From Hofstenia miamia (taxonomy: Eukaryota; Xenacoelomorpha; Acoela): 64,000 nt of DNA. The position numbers and the translations under genes were made by a program. The DNA is taken from the NCBI GenBank assembly GCA_004352715.1, contig SCFE01000039.1, forward strand, positions 2,122,425 to 2,186,424. Direction: 5' to 3'. Under the pieces are notes generated by a model that was not told the origin of the DNA, made no database searches, and worked only from the letters and a program-made list of their open reading frames with translations. This document shows positions 12,018 to 24,170 of the stretch, piece by piece (the stretch's first letter is position 1; every line of letters starts with the position of its first letter).

Positions 12018-14433
12018 GCTAAAAACACTGTATATTACATAGAAGTAGATAAGCAAAAAACACGAATTGTTTATTATTTGCAATATGTAGAGAGTTTCAT
12101 AAACAAATTCAATAACCTCTTTAACAAAGAAATTTCGTTTTTGTTGCAAATAAAAGTTAAGTGTGTAAAAGATGTTAATTGAAACAGAATAACATTACAG
12201 ATTATTCTCGCTGCCATAGATTTGGCGAAGTGTGAATGAGCAATTTCGTGCATGACGATTTAACCTCCGATGACACTGAATTTTATCATGGTATTATTGA
12301 AGGCAATATAAACGAAATCACATCTGCACGAATTTCTAAGATGACAAAAATTAAACACAAACCAAGTGAACCATTTAAATACACGATTTCTGAAATAAGC
12401 AATGGCAAACAGGTGTCTCAAAATGTGATCAATTATATATAAGAAGTAAAATATACAACTATTCAGTTTATTTTTAAATAATTATGGACAGCAAAATCAC
12501 AGTTCAGCACAATCTCAATAGCAAATATGAAAACCACCTGCAAATTAATTTTGTTAATCATTAATATAAACATACTATTATTCAATTCAGTAGTCAGTCT
12601 GACTTCAAAGAAAAATCAAATATTACCATTAAATTTTAGTAACACTCCTCAAAGAAAATTCTAATAAAGCATAACTAAGTAAATGGATCAGCACAACCCC
12701 ACTCCCCCCTACTATTATTCAGTTTTTGATTGCGGAAGAACGGTGAGCAACGCCTACCATAACTTATAAGCAGGATAGCACAAAACTTTTTTCAAACTCC
12801 ATTCTGATTTAAACTGCTAAAACAACAATTAACCAAATTTATACAAAAGATTATTTATTGATAAGGTAATGCCCCAAAAGACAGCACAAACGACTTTTAT
12901 TCAATATTACAATCGGGGTAAATTTGTGAAAATCTCGTTTTTGCATGATTCTGGTGATATCACATTTGGGAATAGTTTAGCATGAAAATGATATGAATGG
13001 ATAAATAACTTGATGTTTCAAGAAATCCAACTTTGATTATCTGAACCTGAATATGTAGTTTTTGAATTAAAAATTAAATGCTACGTAGATCATCTGAATT
13101 TAGATAAAAAGTCTCGATACAATCGAAGAACTCATCAATTTTTAAAGAATTGAGTAACACTATCAATCCATTCTTTCTGAAACAAAACTATTCCACTCTT
13201 ATGTGCGGATAATTTCAGAGCAGGTGTTTGCCGCTAGCACACCATTAAATTTTGGGAAGAAACAAACCTAGTTCTCAAAGCGTAAGTTGAGATCAGTTGT
13301 CAGACACCAAATTTACAGATTTTTAATCAAATATACAACAAATTGTCCGCATCAATAGTAAATGCAAGAATCATGCTTTATATTTTCATTTAGGCCAGAA
13401 AAATCTAAGAGCGTCAATATTAGATCCCATAAGGTTAAATAATAATACCCTTTAAAAATGTCTCATGTATTTTTACATGTATACAATATTGAAATAATAT
13501 ATATTGTACAATATTATTAACAATAAATGCATACTGAGCACGAATAGATATAAAAAACCATAATTCTGGTTTTCCAAAAAACTAGAAAACATCAAATTAT
13601 TTTTCGTTAGTAACGAGATTCGGCATCATAGAAAAACCAAAAAATAATTTTTTTAGTTTCAAAATTTTTTAATATATTAATATAACTTACATTTGGGATA
13701 AACAATGAGCTTGAGATATTTTTTTCGAACAAAGAAGACGGCATTGTTATCCACGTATGGATTTGTTTAATTATGCCCTCCCTTCGTTCAATATATACTT
13801 ATATATTAATGCTTTTGAAATAGATTAATTAGCTTCATTTATCATCTTAATATAACATAAAGGATTCTTAAATTGGACAGCATAATTTACTTTGAATGCA
13901 AATACATTTATGTGTTCTTTTCCTTCTATGTTACTCAGAGTTTTTTAAAATAACTGCTACTACTTATTTTTTAATAAATTGTACTCTTCAATATTTTTTT
14001 CTAAATTTGTCATAATCAAACACCAATTTATATTACATTCTAACTCATAATAAAAGGCTTACTATAAAAGCATGCATTGACAGACTCAATACAATATGGG
14101 GAATAAAAACACTGATATTTCCTTCTTAGCGCCGATATGTTTTTGTTTGGAACAAAATACTGCATATACATATAAATATTCTGCAAAGTAAAATAATCCA
14201 AATTAAAAGCGCTATTTATGAAATTATACTTTGTAGACTAAATTATTTGAAAAAATGACCTTAAAATAATTATAGAATCTAAAGCATATATAATGGAATT
14301 TGTACGTTAATGAAATTCTAATCGGATTAAAGCGCGTGCCAATTCCTGTTTAAAAGTGAAGGTATTGTCAAAATATTGGATAATAAGATTAATGACATAT
14401 CACGAAAATATAGTTAACAATACATACAATATA

Positions 14434-14435
<2 letters not shown>

Positions 14436-14474
<39 letters not shown>
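14436..14474. repeat. (AT)n microsatellite
   Basis: Pure alternating AT of about 39 bases. Confidence 0.9.
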
Positions 14475-14478
<4 letters not shown>

Positions 14479-16533
14479 ATATAATATCAGATCATCAATG
14501 ACATATAAAGAAAATAAAATGAGAAGTAAATTTAGACAAGGCTGAATCTTGACAAAAGTATTTAATAAAAATTATTATCTAATGACATTCGAAAGGATTA
14601 TCGCCAAACTAATTGAAAATGTGATAATGAATGACTTGAACAAGTCTTTAAAAAAACAGTATTTATATGAATATCGATATATGTTTGAAATTATATCTTT
14701 ACAAAGCGTTTGGTAACTACCAATCTGCTACTGGAAGAAAAAATAGCTTTCAATGGTTGAAAATGATATAAAACTGGCGCCAAAAGCTCATTACGCATTT
14801 CTTTTTACTTTGATATTTTCAACCACTTGCTGTGTATTAGCAAATTGATATTTTGAAAATGTGTTTTGAAAATCTTTTTTAATTGATGACGTACGATAAA
14901 TTCTCATACACCGTAAAATATTAAAAAGCGTCCAAGAAAATAATAGTGTACTGGAAGAGTCCGATTATAGCGTCTTGCATAATCCCTAGTTGCCGTGGTC
15001 CGATAAATCAAGGTAAAGCATGGTATAAAAACAATAATTAGGCGATTGAGGGACTTTGAAAGCATATGCTTAGATGTTAACAAGCTTTTCGTCCGATGAC
15101 TAGAGCTGAATATAAAACGGCGGTGAAAGTATGAGGTAAGCGTATTGCTTTTATTAGTGTAATTGCAGTTGACTAGTTTATTGAAAAATTCGGTTTTACT
15201 CTCAGCTATGATCGAGTGTTCGCTTAATTAGATTTTTTGAGCGTTATGGTTCGCATTACGAAAATGAACGATTGTAAAAGCATTTCCAGGCGATGTTGGT
15301 CAGTAGTTAATTGAATTGCTTTGTCTTAGCTGCGATGCCTCATACCAGCGCTGCTAAAGAATTCTAATTAATATTTGTCGACACAGTCGCGCGTGACTTT
15401 TGAAGAATCATTAGGTCTAGTAATTGGTATCATACTGGAGTCTGATGGCCACAATAATGAGGTTCGTCAGCAGCTGCAGTCTTAAAGATTGAATGCCATT
15501 TGACATAACCAACAGAAACTAGGGCAAAAAAAATACCTAAACATAATATTATTAATAAAAAAACTCGAACCACCGAGCACTATTGGTGGATCAAAACTAC
15601 AATTCTTAAAAATTCACGTTATTATTGGTGTTGAATCTATAATTAATTGTGAGCTTAGATGGGTTCAATAAGATCAATCTACATTGAAATTCTATATATA
15701 CTGAATCATCTAACTCTATTTTGAGACGAAATTTGTTGAATCTCTCGGCTGGTGGAAAGATTACATTTCTGGACTAGAAACAGGCTAATATTAATTGCTA
15801 GAAGCTCGTGCCAGTAACCTGCAATAAGGCAGAGCAATAGGCGTGTAGTCTCACGCACACATAAATCTGGTAGAAAACTGCATACGCTCCATAGAGGATA
15901 AATCCAACAACCTAACGACAAGCTTATCGACTAAAATACAAAATGTTGCTATTTTAGAATGTTGCTGATAGTAGGAAATGCTGTGTATCGATCGGAGCCA
16001 TCACACATGCAGAAGGTCCTAATTTCGTAGCAATTGTGAATTTTGCCAAAGCCTGTCAAAGCAGATGACAAGTAGAAGAACGTGATGCAAATATGAAGAA
16101 TATATGGCACCAGGGTGTGCGTGGAACATACTAAGATCGTTCCCTATTTTTGAATGCTTCAATAATCTTCCTTAGACAAAGCATTTGAAAAATAAATTAA
16201 TAAAATTAAACTAAATGTAAAATTAATCACTAAATGCAATGCACAATACATTTAGAAATTTATTCACGTAAAAATGTCATATGGATCTATTTCAACCTAG
16301 ACTTCATGTTTAGCTAGAAAAACGGATGACCGTTAACAAACCTAATGCTACCAGATAAATAGTCATCAAGAATTTTGAAATTCAGTACAAAAACTTTAAA
16401 CAAATATGCGAATAAAAATATAATGTATACTACACAATCCACGCCAGCGCATACATTTACACACATTTTTAGATCAAAATGTTAAGTACAAATGCTTGAA
16501 TCCCACATGAGTATTCATAAGTAAAATTATTTG

Positions 16534-17852
16534 CACAGTGGGTTCCCAAGCTATGCCATCGAATATTAACAACTTCGTCAAATGACTTTAGGACATGAAA
16601 AAATGAAAAGTTTAGTTTCTATAGTATAAAAAATAGTCTTATTTGACTTCTAACTCCAATTATTTCTTCTATTTGAAACTTGTGAATTTCAAGTTTTCGA
16701 AACGTAAGTTCTTCTCCGAGAAAATTTGAGTTCACCGTAAAAAGTGGTCAAGATTTCCTTTAAAGACCTCTAATTATGTCCTATAAAACCCTAAGATAAG
16801 GCCAAATGCCCAAAATTTGATTCAATATAAAAATGGATATGTAAACAGGTTTTGGACATTTTTATGAGTTTTCAACAAAATTTATTGTAAAATTTCCATC
16901 AAAAAGCCCCACAATTCAAACTCACTGATAAATTGCAATGAAAAATTGAAGAAAAGCCAAGAGGTAAAATTTTTCATGATTCATATATGAGAATCTAGAC
17001 ATGTAGGGCCACTACTACCCATTTGGGTGAAAAAATTCACTCTGGGAACCACTTTAATTCCATTATATTGAAAAATTCCCTTTGAATCCGAAATACGAAC
17101 AATTCGTGTAATTTTCACTCAAATTTAATGATCCAGGCCACTTTTCATATGTTTTTGGGTTGTTAAATCGGTCATTAGATAACTATAAAACGGCACCATG
17201 TTCTTGTTAAAAGTTATTTTTACCTTTTTTGAGCCTTTTTGGTTAAATATTGGACATAATTAAAAATTTCGTCGGAATTTTTCAAAAATTTTTCATAAAT
17301 CTTTGTCAGAAAAATAATTGTCCCCTACAAATAAACTGAATGTGGCATCACCATATGCTGGCATCATCCCATTATTTCATCAGCTTATTATTGCATCATC
17401 CGTTATATTGTCTGAAGCTGACATCTCACTTGCTGTCATCATTAGAATTGCCTGCTTTCCGTGATCTTACAGACGTACACATGACAATAGATGGACTCGA
17501 TGGCAGTGGTGGACATTCTATGTTCAACCTGGTGGGTTCATCTGAAAGCAGCAATATCAGCATGTTCATGGTTCGTGTTGAAAATTTAAAGATCATCAAT
17601 GGTGAAGTTATTTGGGAGAACCCATCCCACGCATCAACTTCCATGTTTAATATTCATGATTTATTGCTCATTTTCAAACTTGAATATTTGAAATGCTGTC
17701 TGTAGTGTCGAAAAATGTTCAAATTTCTCGGTTAACTCCAAGTATTTCTCAAGTTCGTTCGTAAATGTCAAATTTCCACAACATTTCTACCCTGGTGTTT
17801 ACCGTATGTTATAGTCACATGTCCTCTTAACCCCCCATTTAAGCACACTGTG
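16534..17852. mobile_element. Candidate defective RAG1/Transib-like transposon with CACAGTG ends
   Basis: The 1319-bp interval starts CACAGTG (16534-16540) and ends CACTGTG (17846-17852). The two ends are therefore inverted copies of a heptamer equal to the V(D)J signal heptamer. It is flanked on both sides by ATTTG (16529-16533 and 17853-17857), a perfect 5-bp direct repeat; 5 bp is the target-duplication length of Transib and ProtoRAG elements. Inside, at 17463-17660 on the plus strand, lies a peptide resembling the first catalytic-Asp region of RAG1/Transib transposases. Beyond the heptamer the two ends do not match, which is weaker than expected for a young element. An overlapping alternative is a hAT-like repeat at 16536-17054 (see the rejected list). 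No RAG2-like Kelch gene is present. Confidence 0.45.
17463..17660 (+). pseudogene. RAG1/Transib-like transposase fragment (first catalytic Asp region)
   Basis: The frame open from 17340 to 17705 contains MTIDGLDGSGGHSMFN, then NISMFMVRVENLKIINGEV, then IWENPSHASTSM. From family knowledge, RAG1 and Transib cores have a catalytic Asp in a DG(x)GxGS/H block, a hydrophobic strand, then a W/FxxPxPxS block followed by RPLxL. The order and spacing here match this pattern, with D at 17490-17492 the candidate catalytic residue. After TSM the expected RPL motif is lost, though LLLIF follows, suggesting a small frameshift. The second Asp and the Glu were not found, so the copy cannot be active. This is recalled family resemblance, not a search result. 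Confidence 0.5.
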
Positions 17853-17857
17853 ATTTG

Positions 17858-20800
17858 TAAAGTCACTAGTGAATTCTAGACCATAAAGCAAGGTACATTT
17901 GTAAAAAATATGATATACGAAATAAATATTGGCTAAGTTTAGATCTGGCTAACATTAATTATATGCGACAATAATATGCCAATAATCATTTACGAAATTG
18001 AAGCATGCTAAATGCAAACCAAAAGTTATACAAAATGTATTTGTACGCAAATGGAAAAATTGGTTGAAATCCATGAACGAAGAAACAAAAATATATTAGA
18101 GAAAAGAATTGATTCACAAAGAGTACGAAATTCAATCAATTTACTATTTAAAAATTTATTGAAAAAATTTAACGCATTCTGGGAAAAGCTTCTAAGACAT
18201 TATGCGTGAAAGTGTACGATTTCCTCTATTGTATGAACAACCTCTCTCAAAGAACAAATTCAAATAAGTGTGAATGAAGAGAAATAAAGGTCAACTATTT
18301 CCGTCTCGATCACCCATTGAAAAAAATTAATTACAAAATGAGAAAATACGCAACAGTCAATTTGCGAAATTTTAAATTATTTATTTATGCAATTAGTATG
18401 AATTATTCCAAATAGCGCTTCGCTGCGTTGACAGATCAATGCCTACGTGTCACTTCTGTTAAGACCGCACTAGCAAATGTATGTCCCTACTGCCTAGTAG
18501 TTAAATTATATATTTTAGCTGATTTAATGTATAGCAAAACCACTTAGAATGTTATCAGAAATCAATCTATAAAAAGCATTAGAAACTTACAGCAACAATA
18601 ACGATTGGCTTATGTTTACGTTTTCTCCACTTGATGGCGAAATGTTATTCAAATGAATGGAGAATCGAATAGAGAAAAGCATGCGAATTAAAATTATTGA
18701 AATATATAATGCTAAAAGAAAGTAGTACACATTTACTGAAAAACGGTACGATATTAATACAGGGCGGGCCAATTTTTTTTATTACTATGCAACTGAATAT
18801 GGATCAGCAATGCTCCCTTCTGTAACGGGACTTATCATTTGATCAGGATAAGTTCTTACTTGATTCTGCACAGGCATATGCTCTTTAAATTCCAACCCAA
18901 TCAAAACGTTAGCCGAAATATACCTACAATACCACGAATGATTTGCTAGCGGCATAGGCCTCAATGTTGTTGTGTAGTCTGAAAGAGAAAATGAAAAATT
19001 AAACACGGGTTTATTCAAATCAGGGCATTCATGTAACGGAAAGGATTTATTCACTGTAGACAGGACTGCTAAAAAATTAATGGATTTTGAGATTTTCGAA
19101 GTGGCCATTAATTTTCAAAATGTCATTAATGACAAGGTATTTTGTCTTCACAAATATAAGAAGATATTAATATGAAAAAACAGTCAAATGTATAGATTTA
19201 TCCATGATCATATCTACTTTCAAAATTGTCATTAATTTTCAAATAATGGCCATAATAAATTTTTCATTTTCGCCATTTTTTTATGAATTTTTTTTGAATT
19301 AAATTAAAATTAGTTTTTGACTAGCTCTGCATAGCAATGATTTCGAATTAAAAGTTGAACATAGTCTTCAGTAATTTGTGAATAACAATTCTAAAATGAA
19401 TAAAATAAATTAACTGTAGTCATTAACGCAGAATTTCCACTGAATCACTTATATTTTGTTTGAGTGAAAAAACTGAAAAATTCTTGAGAATCAATTGCCC
19501 AACACAATAAAATTGGGATGTTAAGTATTAAATTTTAATCAGCACTGTGATTAAATACAATTTGCAATTAGATTTGTCACGATGCGGAACGTTCAAAATT
19601 GCATTCCATTTAAATTAACTGTCTGCCATTCATCACAACATCCAATAAATTTGTTTATTTAGAAGAAAATGAATGCGTTGAATAAATATTTCCTAACTCT
19701 AATTAACCCCGAGTGGATCCTCAATATGATGATTATAAAATTGATTTTACTCCGAAATACTATAGAAAGAGCGAATATACGTGAGAAGGGATAAAATTCA
19801 GTTTTAGAACAAACTTTTACTGAAGTGTTAACTCTAAAATAATATATTTAATACTAATAAAAACAATAAAAAATTATATTTTCCTATGTTTACAGCAGTG
19901 TAGTTTAGCGTCAGCAACTGAAAATGTCCATTTAAATACTAAACGCAACGAAGGTAGCCTGCGATCACAGCCCAATAATTTATCAAATTTTTTGCTATAT
20001 CCTCAATTTAGTTGCACACATAGTCAACTACTTGATATTAATATATTAGTGGCGAAGTGTATTGGGTTAAACAACCTACTAAACTGATAAAAAAATTTCA
20101 CCCTTCAATTTGAAACTAAGTTCTAAACGTCTACCACTAGTCACATAGTGAAATACAATTCCAACAATCATAAAAATACACTCTCATTTTAAGGGATTCA
20201 AAGCTTAAAAAATATTAAATAAAGGCAAAACGACGTATTCTAAAATATGAGAAGTGTTAAAATCCAGTTTATAATAAAAATTTACAAAAGTTTTTAACAT
20301 AAAAGTATACATTTAATACATGTCTACCGATAAAAATAATAAAAAATCATGTTTTAATATGATTATAGCAATTGAGTAATGGAAGGATTGCTGATATATT
20401 AAAACAAAAAACAGTTGATTGAGTGAAACCTCTTAACATTTTTCCACTTCAGCAAATAGTTTTTCACTAAATATTTATGAAAATAGTCTGTGAGACGATT
20501 TTACACCAGACATTTAAATGCGTTTTAGTGTTTTAAAAAATTTGAATTGTTTGTTTAATTTAATTTAAGATGTTTATTCCCAATTCAAATTACAGCAAGT
20601 AATTTCCATTGGCAAACTGTTTGGTAGTCAGTGATTGGATTAATCTGAAAAAGACGGTAATAGAACATTTAAAAAAGTGGTATTTATACAGTCATGGTCA
20701 AGCTATTTTTGAACCTAATAAAGCAAATAGTCCCAGAATCAATTTATATTGCAAGTTCAAATCTTGTGTTAAATTCGAAGCTCCTGAGAAGGGGTACCTT

Positions 20801-21155
20801 AGAAAATATCTAAATGAATATGTATGGTATGCAAAAAATAGCAAATTGAGCGTAAAGTTTAGTATATTCACAAATTTTGATATTAATGCGCACATTCGTT
20901 TCAGAAATATTGGTATTTAAAATTTGTAAAAATCCGTTTACATCGCTAGCATTTATGTAATTTTTTGTTTCCAAATATTCATTACCATGACTATGCAGAA
21001 AAAAGACAAATGCTCCTTTAAATAAGCCAGTGATTCTAAAAGATTGCTTACGTTATGACAGAAACTGAAAATTATTTCCAATTTAACAATTTAAATAAAA
21101 AATTCCATTTAGTTAGGAAACCAAAATATAGAATGAAAATGTTAATTTTTTCGTA
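17858..21155 (-). other. Part of intron 4, otherwise no recognised feature
   Basis: AT-rich. Apart from the candidate exon at 18785-18978, I see no domain, RNA gene or paired repeat ends in this stretch. Confidence 0.5.
18785..18978 (-). other. Candidate terminal exon of unknown gene
   Basis: A strong acceptor (tttctctttcag) precedes 18978. An open frame of about 64 codons (DYTTTLRPMPLANHSWYCRY and onward to DPYSVA) follows and ends in TAG at 18785. AATAAA lies directly after the stop (18783-18778 on the minus strand). Together this resembles a last exon. An internal donor CAA/gtaaga also exists. The reading needs an incoming phase of 1, which does not fit the phase-0 end of exon 4 of the host gene. 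It is therefore not simply an extra exon of that gene in this frame. The protein is not recognised. Confidence 0.25.
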
Positions 21156-22155
21156 NNNNNNNNNNNNNNNNNNNNNNNNNNNNNNNNNNNNNNNNNNNNN
21201 NNNNNNNNNNNNNNNNNNNNNNNNNNNNNNNNNNNNNNNNNNNNNNNNNNNNNNNNNNNNNNNNNNNNNNNNNNNNNNNNNNNNNNNNNNNNNNNNNNNN
21301 NNNNNNNNNNNNNNNNNNNNNNNNNNNNNNNNNNNNNNNNNNNNNNNNNNNNNNNNNNNNNNNNNNNNNNNNNNNNNNNNNNNNNNNNNNNNNNNNNNNN
21401 NNNNNNNNNNNNNNNNNNNNNNNNNNNNNNNNNNNNNNNNNNNNNNNNNNNNNNNNNNNNNNNNNNNNNNNNNNNNNNNNNNNNNNNNNNNNNNNNNNNN
21501 NNNNNNNNNNNNNNNNNNNNNNNNNNNNNNNNNNNNNNNNNNNNNNNNNNNNNNNNNNNNNNNNNNNNNNNNNNNNNNNNNNNNNNNNNNNNNNNNNNNN
21601 NNNNNNNNNNNNNNNNNNNNNNNNNNNNNNNNNNNNNNNNNNNNNNNNNNNNNNNNNNNNNNNNNNNNNNNNNNNNNNNNNNNNNNNNNNNNNNNNNNNN
21701 NNNNNNNNNNNNNNNNNNNNNNNNNNNNNNNNNNNNNNNNNNNNNNNNNNNNNNNNNNNNNNNNNNNNNNNNNNNNNNNNNNNNNNNNNNNNNNNNNNNN
21801 NNNNNNNNNNNNNNNNNNNNNNNNNNNNNNNNNNNNNNNNNNNNNNNNNNNNNNNNNNNNNNNNNNNNNNNNNNNNNNNNNNNNNNNNNNNNNNNNNNNN
21901 NNNNNNNNNNNNNNNNNNNNNNNNNNNNNNNNNNNNNNNNNNNNNNNNNNNNNNNNNNNNNNNNNNNNNNNNNNNNNNNNNNNNNNNNNNNNNNNNNNNN
22001 NNNNNNNNNNNNNNNNNNNNNNNNNNNNNNNNNNNNNNNNNNNNNNNNNNNNNNNNNNNNNNNNNNNNNNNNNNNNNNNNNNNNNNNNNNNNNNNNNNNN
22101 NNNNNNNNNNNNNNNNNNNNNNNNNNNNNNNNNNNNNNNNNNNNNNNNNNNNNNN
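21156..22155. other. Assembly gap of exactly 1000 N
   Basis: One thousand consecutive N is a round-number scaffold gap. The true length is unknown. Sequence resumes with GCTCC and an (AT)n run, suggesting the microsatellite stopped the assembly. The gap lies within intron 4, so an undetected exon could be hidden in it. Confidence 0.95.
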
Positions 22156-22158
22156 GCT

Positions 22159-22185
22159 CCATATATATATATATATATATATATA
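22159..22185. repeat. (AT)n microsatellite at gap edge
   Basis: Alternating AT of about 27 bases, starting four bases after the N run. Confidence 0.9.
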
Positions 22186-24138
22186 ATGGTTTAAGCAATG
22201 AAGATCTGCTTGTAAGTTGTCTACATGATGTTATTCAAAACCAACATCAAGCAATCAATCTGCATTATACAAATAGATAAATACTTTATGTACATTTTAA
22301 CAATGGAAAAATGGCCATTATATAAATTCTAATCATGATTGGAATTTTAGTCGTGAAGTAGGATTAACACAAAGATGGATCACAACTGATTGCAAGAATC
22401 AGTTGGCTTCTAATCATTCCTAACGGTTTACCTTGTTAGCTATGTGTAACTAAGAGAATATCATGAAATACCATAGTAGCCAAATTTACTCATGTTCCGA
22501 AAGAAACCCTATTTTCTATTAGTCAAAGAAAAAAGGTAAATTTGATGGAAAAGTGAAAAGTTAGCAATTGTTAAACATACATGCATAGGCAACGGGCAAA
22601 TTATAAGCATGCATAGTACGCATAATATCTGATATGTATTACAGTATCATGGTAATCGAACAACGCAGTCGGTTGCAATAGTTAATAGAAAAGTTAATTT
22701 CCGTCAGAAATCACAACTCAAATCTGGGGTTGAATTGAATAAAATCGTCGATTAAATTTCAGATCGCCATGAGTGAAGTATTTTAATAACTTTGTATCTC
22801 ATGGGTTTTGAGAGCGTCGTGGACTTTAATCAACTCCATCCAATGGGATGTCAGTTACGGATAAAGCATTGAATTGTAACATTTAGTAAATTGGCATATC
22901 GCTTTTAAAAATGAATCAGAGATTAATGTAAATTTTTCACTAATGAAGGACCAAGTACAATGAAAGTTCCAGTACGTTTAGGATCGGAGCCTAATCCAAA
23001 TATTGGGAAGGACACAATTTGCAGATTTATTTTGATACAATTCTATAATTAAATACATTGATTTATGTAAATTTAGAAGGGTCACCAAATCTATTCTGCA
23101 ATCACTTTTTGGAAACTGTTGGCATGAGCACAAGTGAGTGCCATCGGGAACCCGAAAAACGCGAGCCGATTTCGGGTTTTGGGTACTGGCTCAGTATCAG
23201 TACTACTGAGCGCGGGAAATATCAACAGAACTTAGATTGGTTTACCAAAAAATTATTGATATTAATCGCAATTTTGTTGGAGAGAGATCCACGACGTTAA
23301 ATATTAGGAAACAAGGTTTGTTTCGGGTCGGGTCAGGTTCGGGTAGTTAATATTATGATCAAGTCGGGTTTGGATCCATGCTAAATCCATATTTTCACTA
23401 TCTAATGAGCACCAATGATGATAAAAAACCCTATTCTAAGGTCTAAACATTGTGATATGGCTCAATAAATACTAAATCCTAAACCTCTGATGCATATTAA
23501 CAATGTCAGTCTGAATTGTTATTTTAAATGCATATTTCAAAAATAATAAAGAAAAACAATGTTAAAATCAATACTAAGCGATAAGAGAGCCAGCACTGGC
23601 AACACATATGAAATCACCGAAATTGCGGACTCATATAACAGTTGAAAAGATCGGTAGAGCATAAGAATTTTGGAGCAGGTATTGTATTAAGAAAGAATAA
23701 TTAAAAAAGAGGATAATACGATTAAATAAATGTAAATAACCGTAGATTTAATATTAAAGAAAATGGAATTATATATTAAATTTCGCAAATATTAGTGCAG
23801 CAGTATTGTCTACTACTACCTCATAAAGTAAATAGGAAAACATTGAATCTGCCCAAAAATAGGTTGGCGAAAGATTACTTAAGAAAAGCAAGCTACTTAC
23901 AATCTTGGCAAAAAGTTTTGCATCAAATGATTTTATATATATATGTTCCATTGAGATAATAGATACCCATACCATACGTGATGATTCTGAAAATTAACTG
24001 AAAAATTATTCAAATCTAATTATGGGAAGGAGCATAAGACTTTGCATCCACGCAAAATTTATAGCCAAGACTAATTTATCATGTTAAAGTAAAAAGCGTT
24101 TTTGGAGCAAGAAATGACTTGTTATATTTAATACAATG

Positions 24139-24170
<32 letters not shown>

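Larger units (their letters stand above)
7651..16533 (-). other. Part of the large intron 4, no recognised feature
   Basis: This is about 8.9 kb of AT-rich intron. A GC-richer scrap at 10918-10965 (GGGGCGGATCCAGG and a GGGCGTGACGCCC palindrome) looks like the end of a transposon, but no partner end was seen. A 68-codon open frame at 12236-12442 has no recognisable motif. Somewhat GC-richer sequence at 14970-15500 shows no domain. Two microsatellites are listed separately. Confidence 0.5.

Noticed and set aside
11956-12149. Tyr/Ile repeat proteins over (AT)n
   Set aside because: Translations of a dinucleotide microsatellite, not genes.
12236-12442. 68-codon plus-strand frame as a gene
   Set aside because: No recognisable motif, no clear splice or polyadenylation context, and chance frames of this length are common here.
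16536-17054. hAT-like element with CAGTGGGTTCCCA and TGGGAACCACTT ends
   Set aside because: The ends share only about 12 bases and the right end lacks the final CACTG. No 8-bp target duplication was found, whereas the CACAGTG/CACTGTG pair at 16534 and 17852 has a perfect 5-bp duplication. It remains an alternative.
21055-22198. Long open frames across the 1000-N gap
   Set aside because: Created only by the N run and flanking AT repeats; no real coding sequence.
23058-23300. 80-codon plus-strand frame as a gene
   Set aside because: No domain; it overlaps low-complexity CGGGTT-type sequence and has no splice support.
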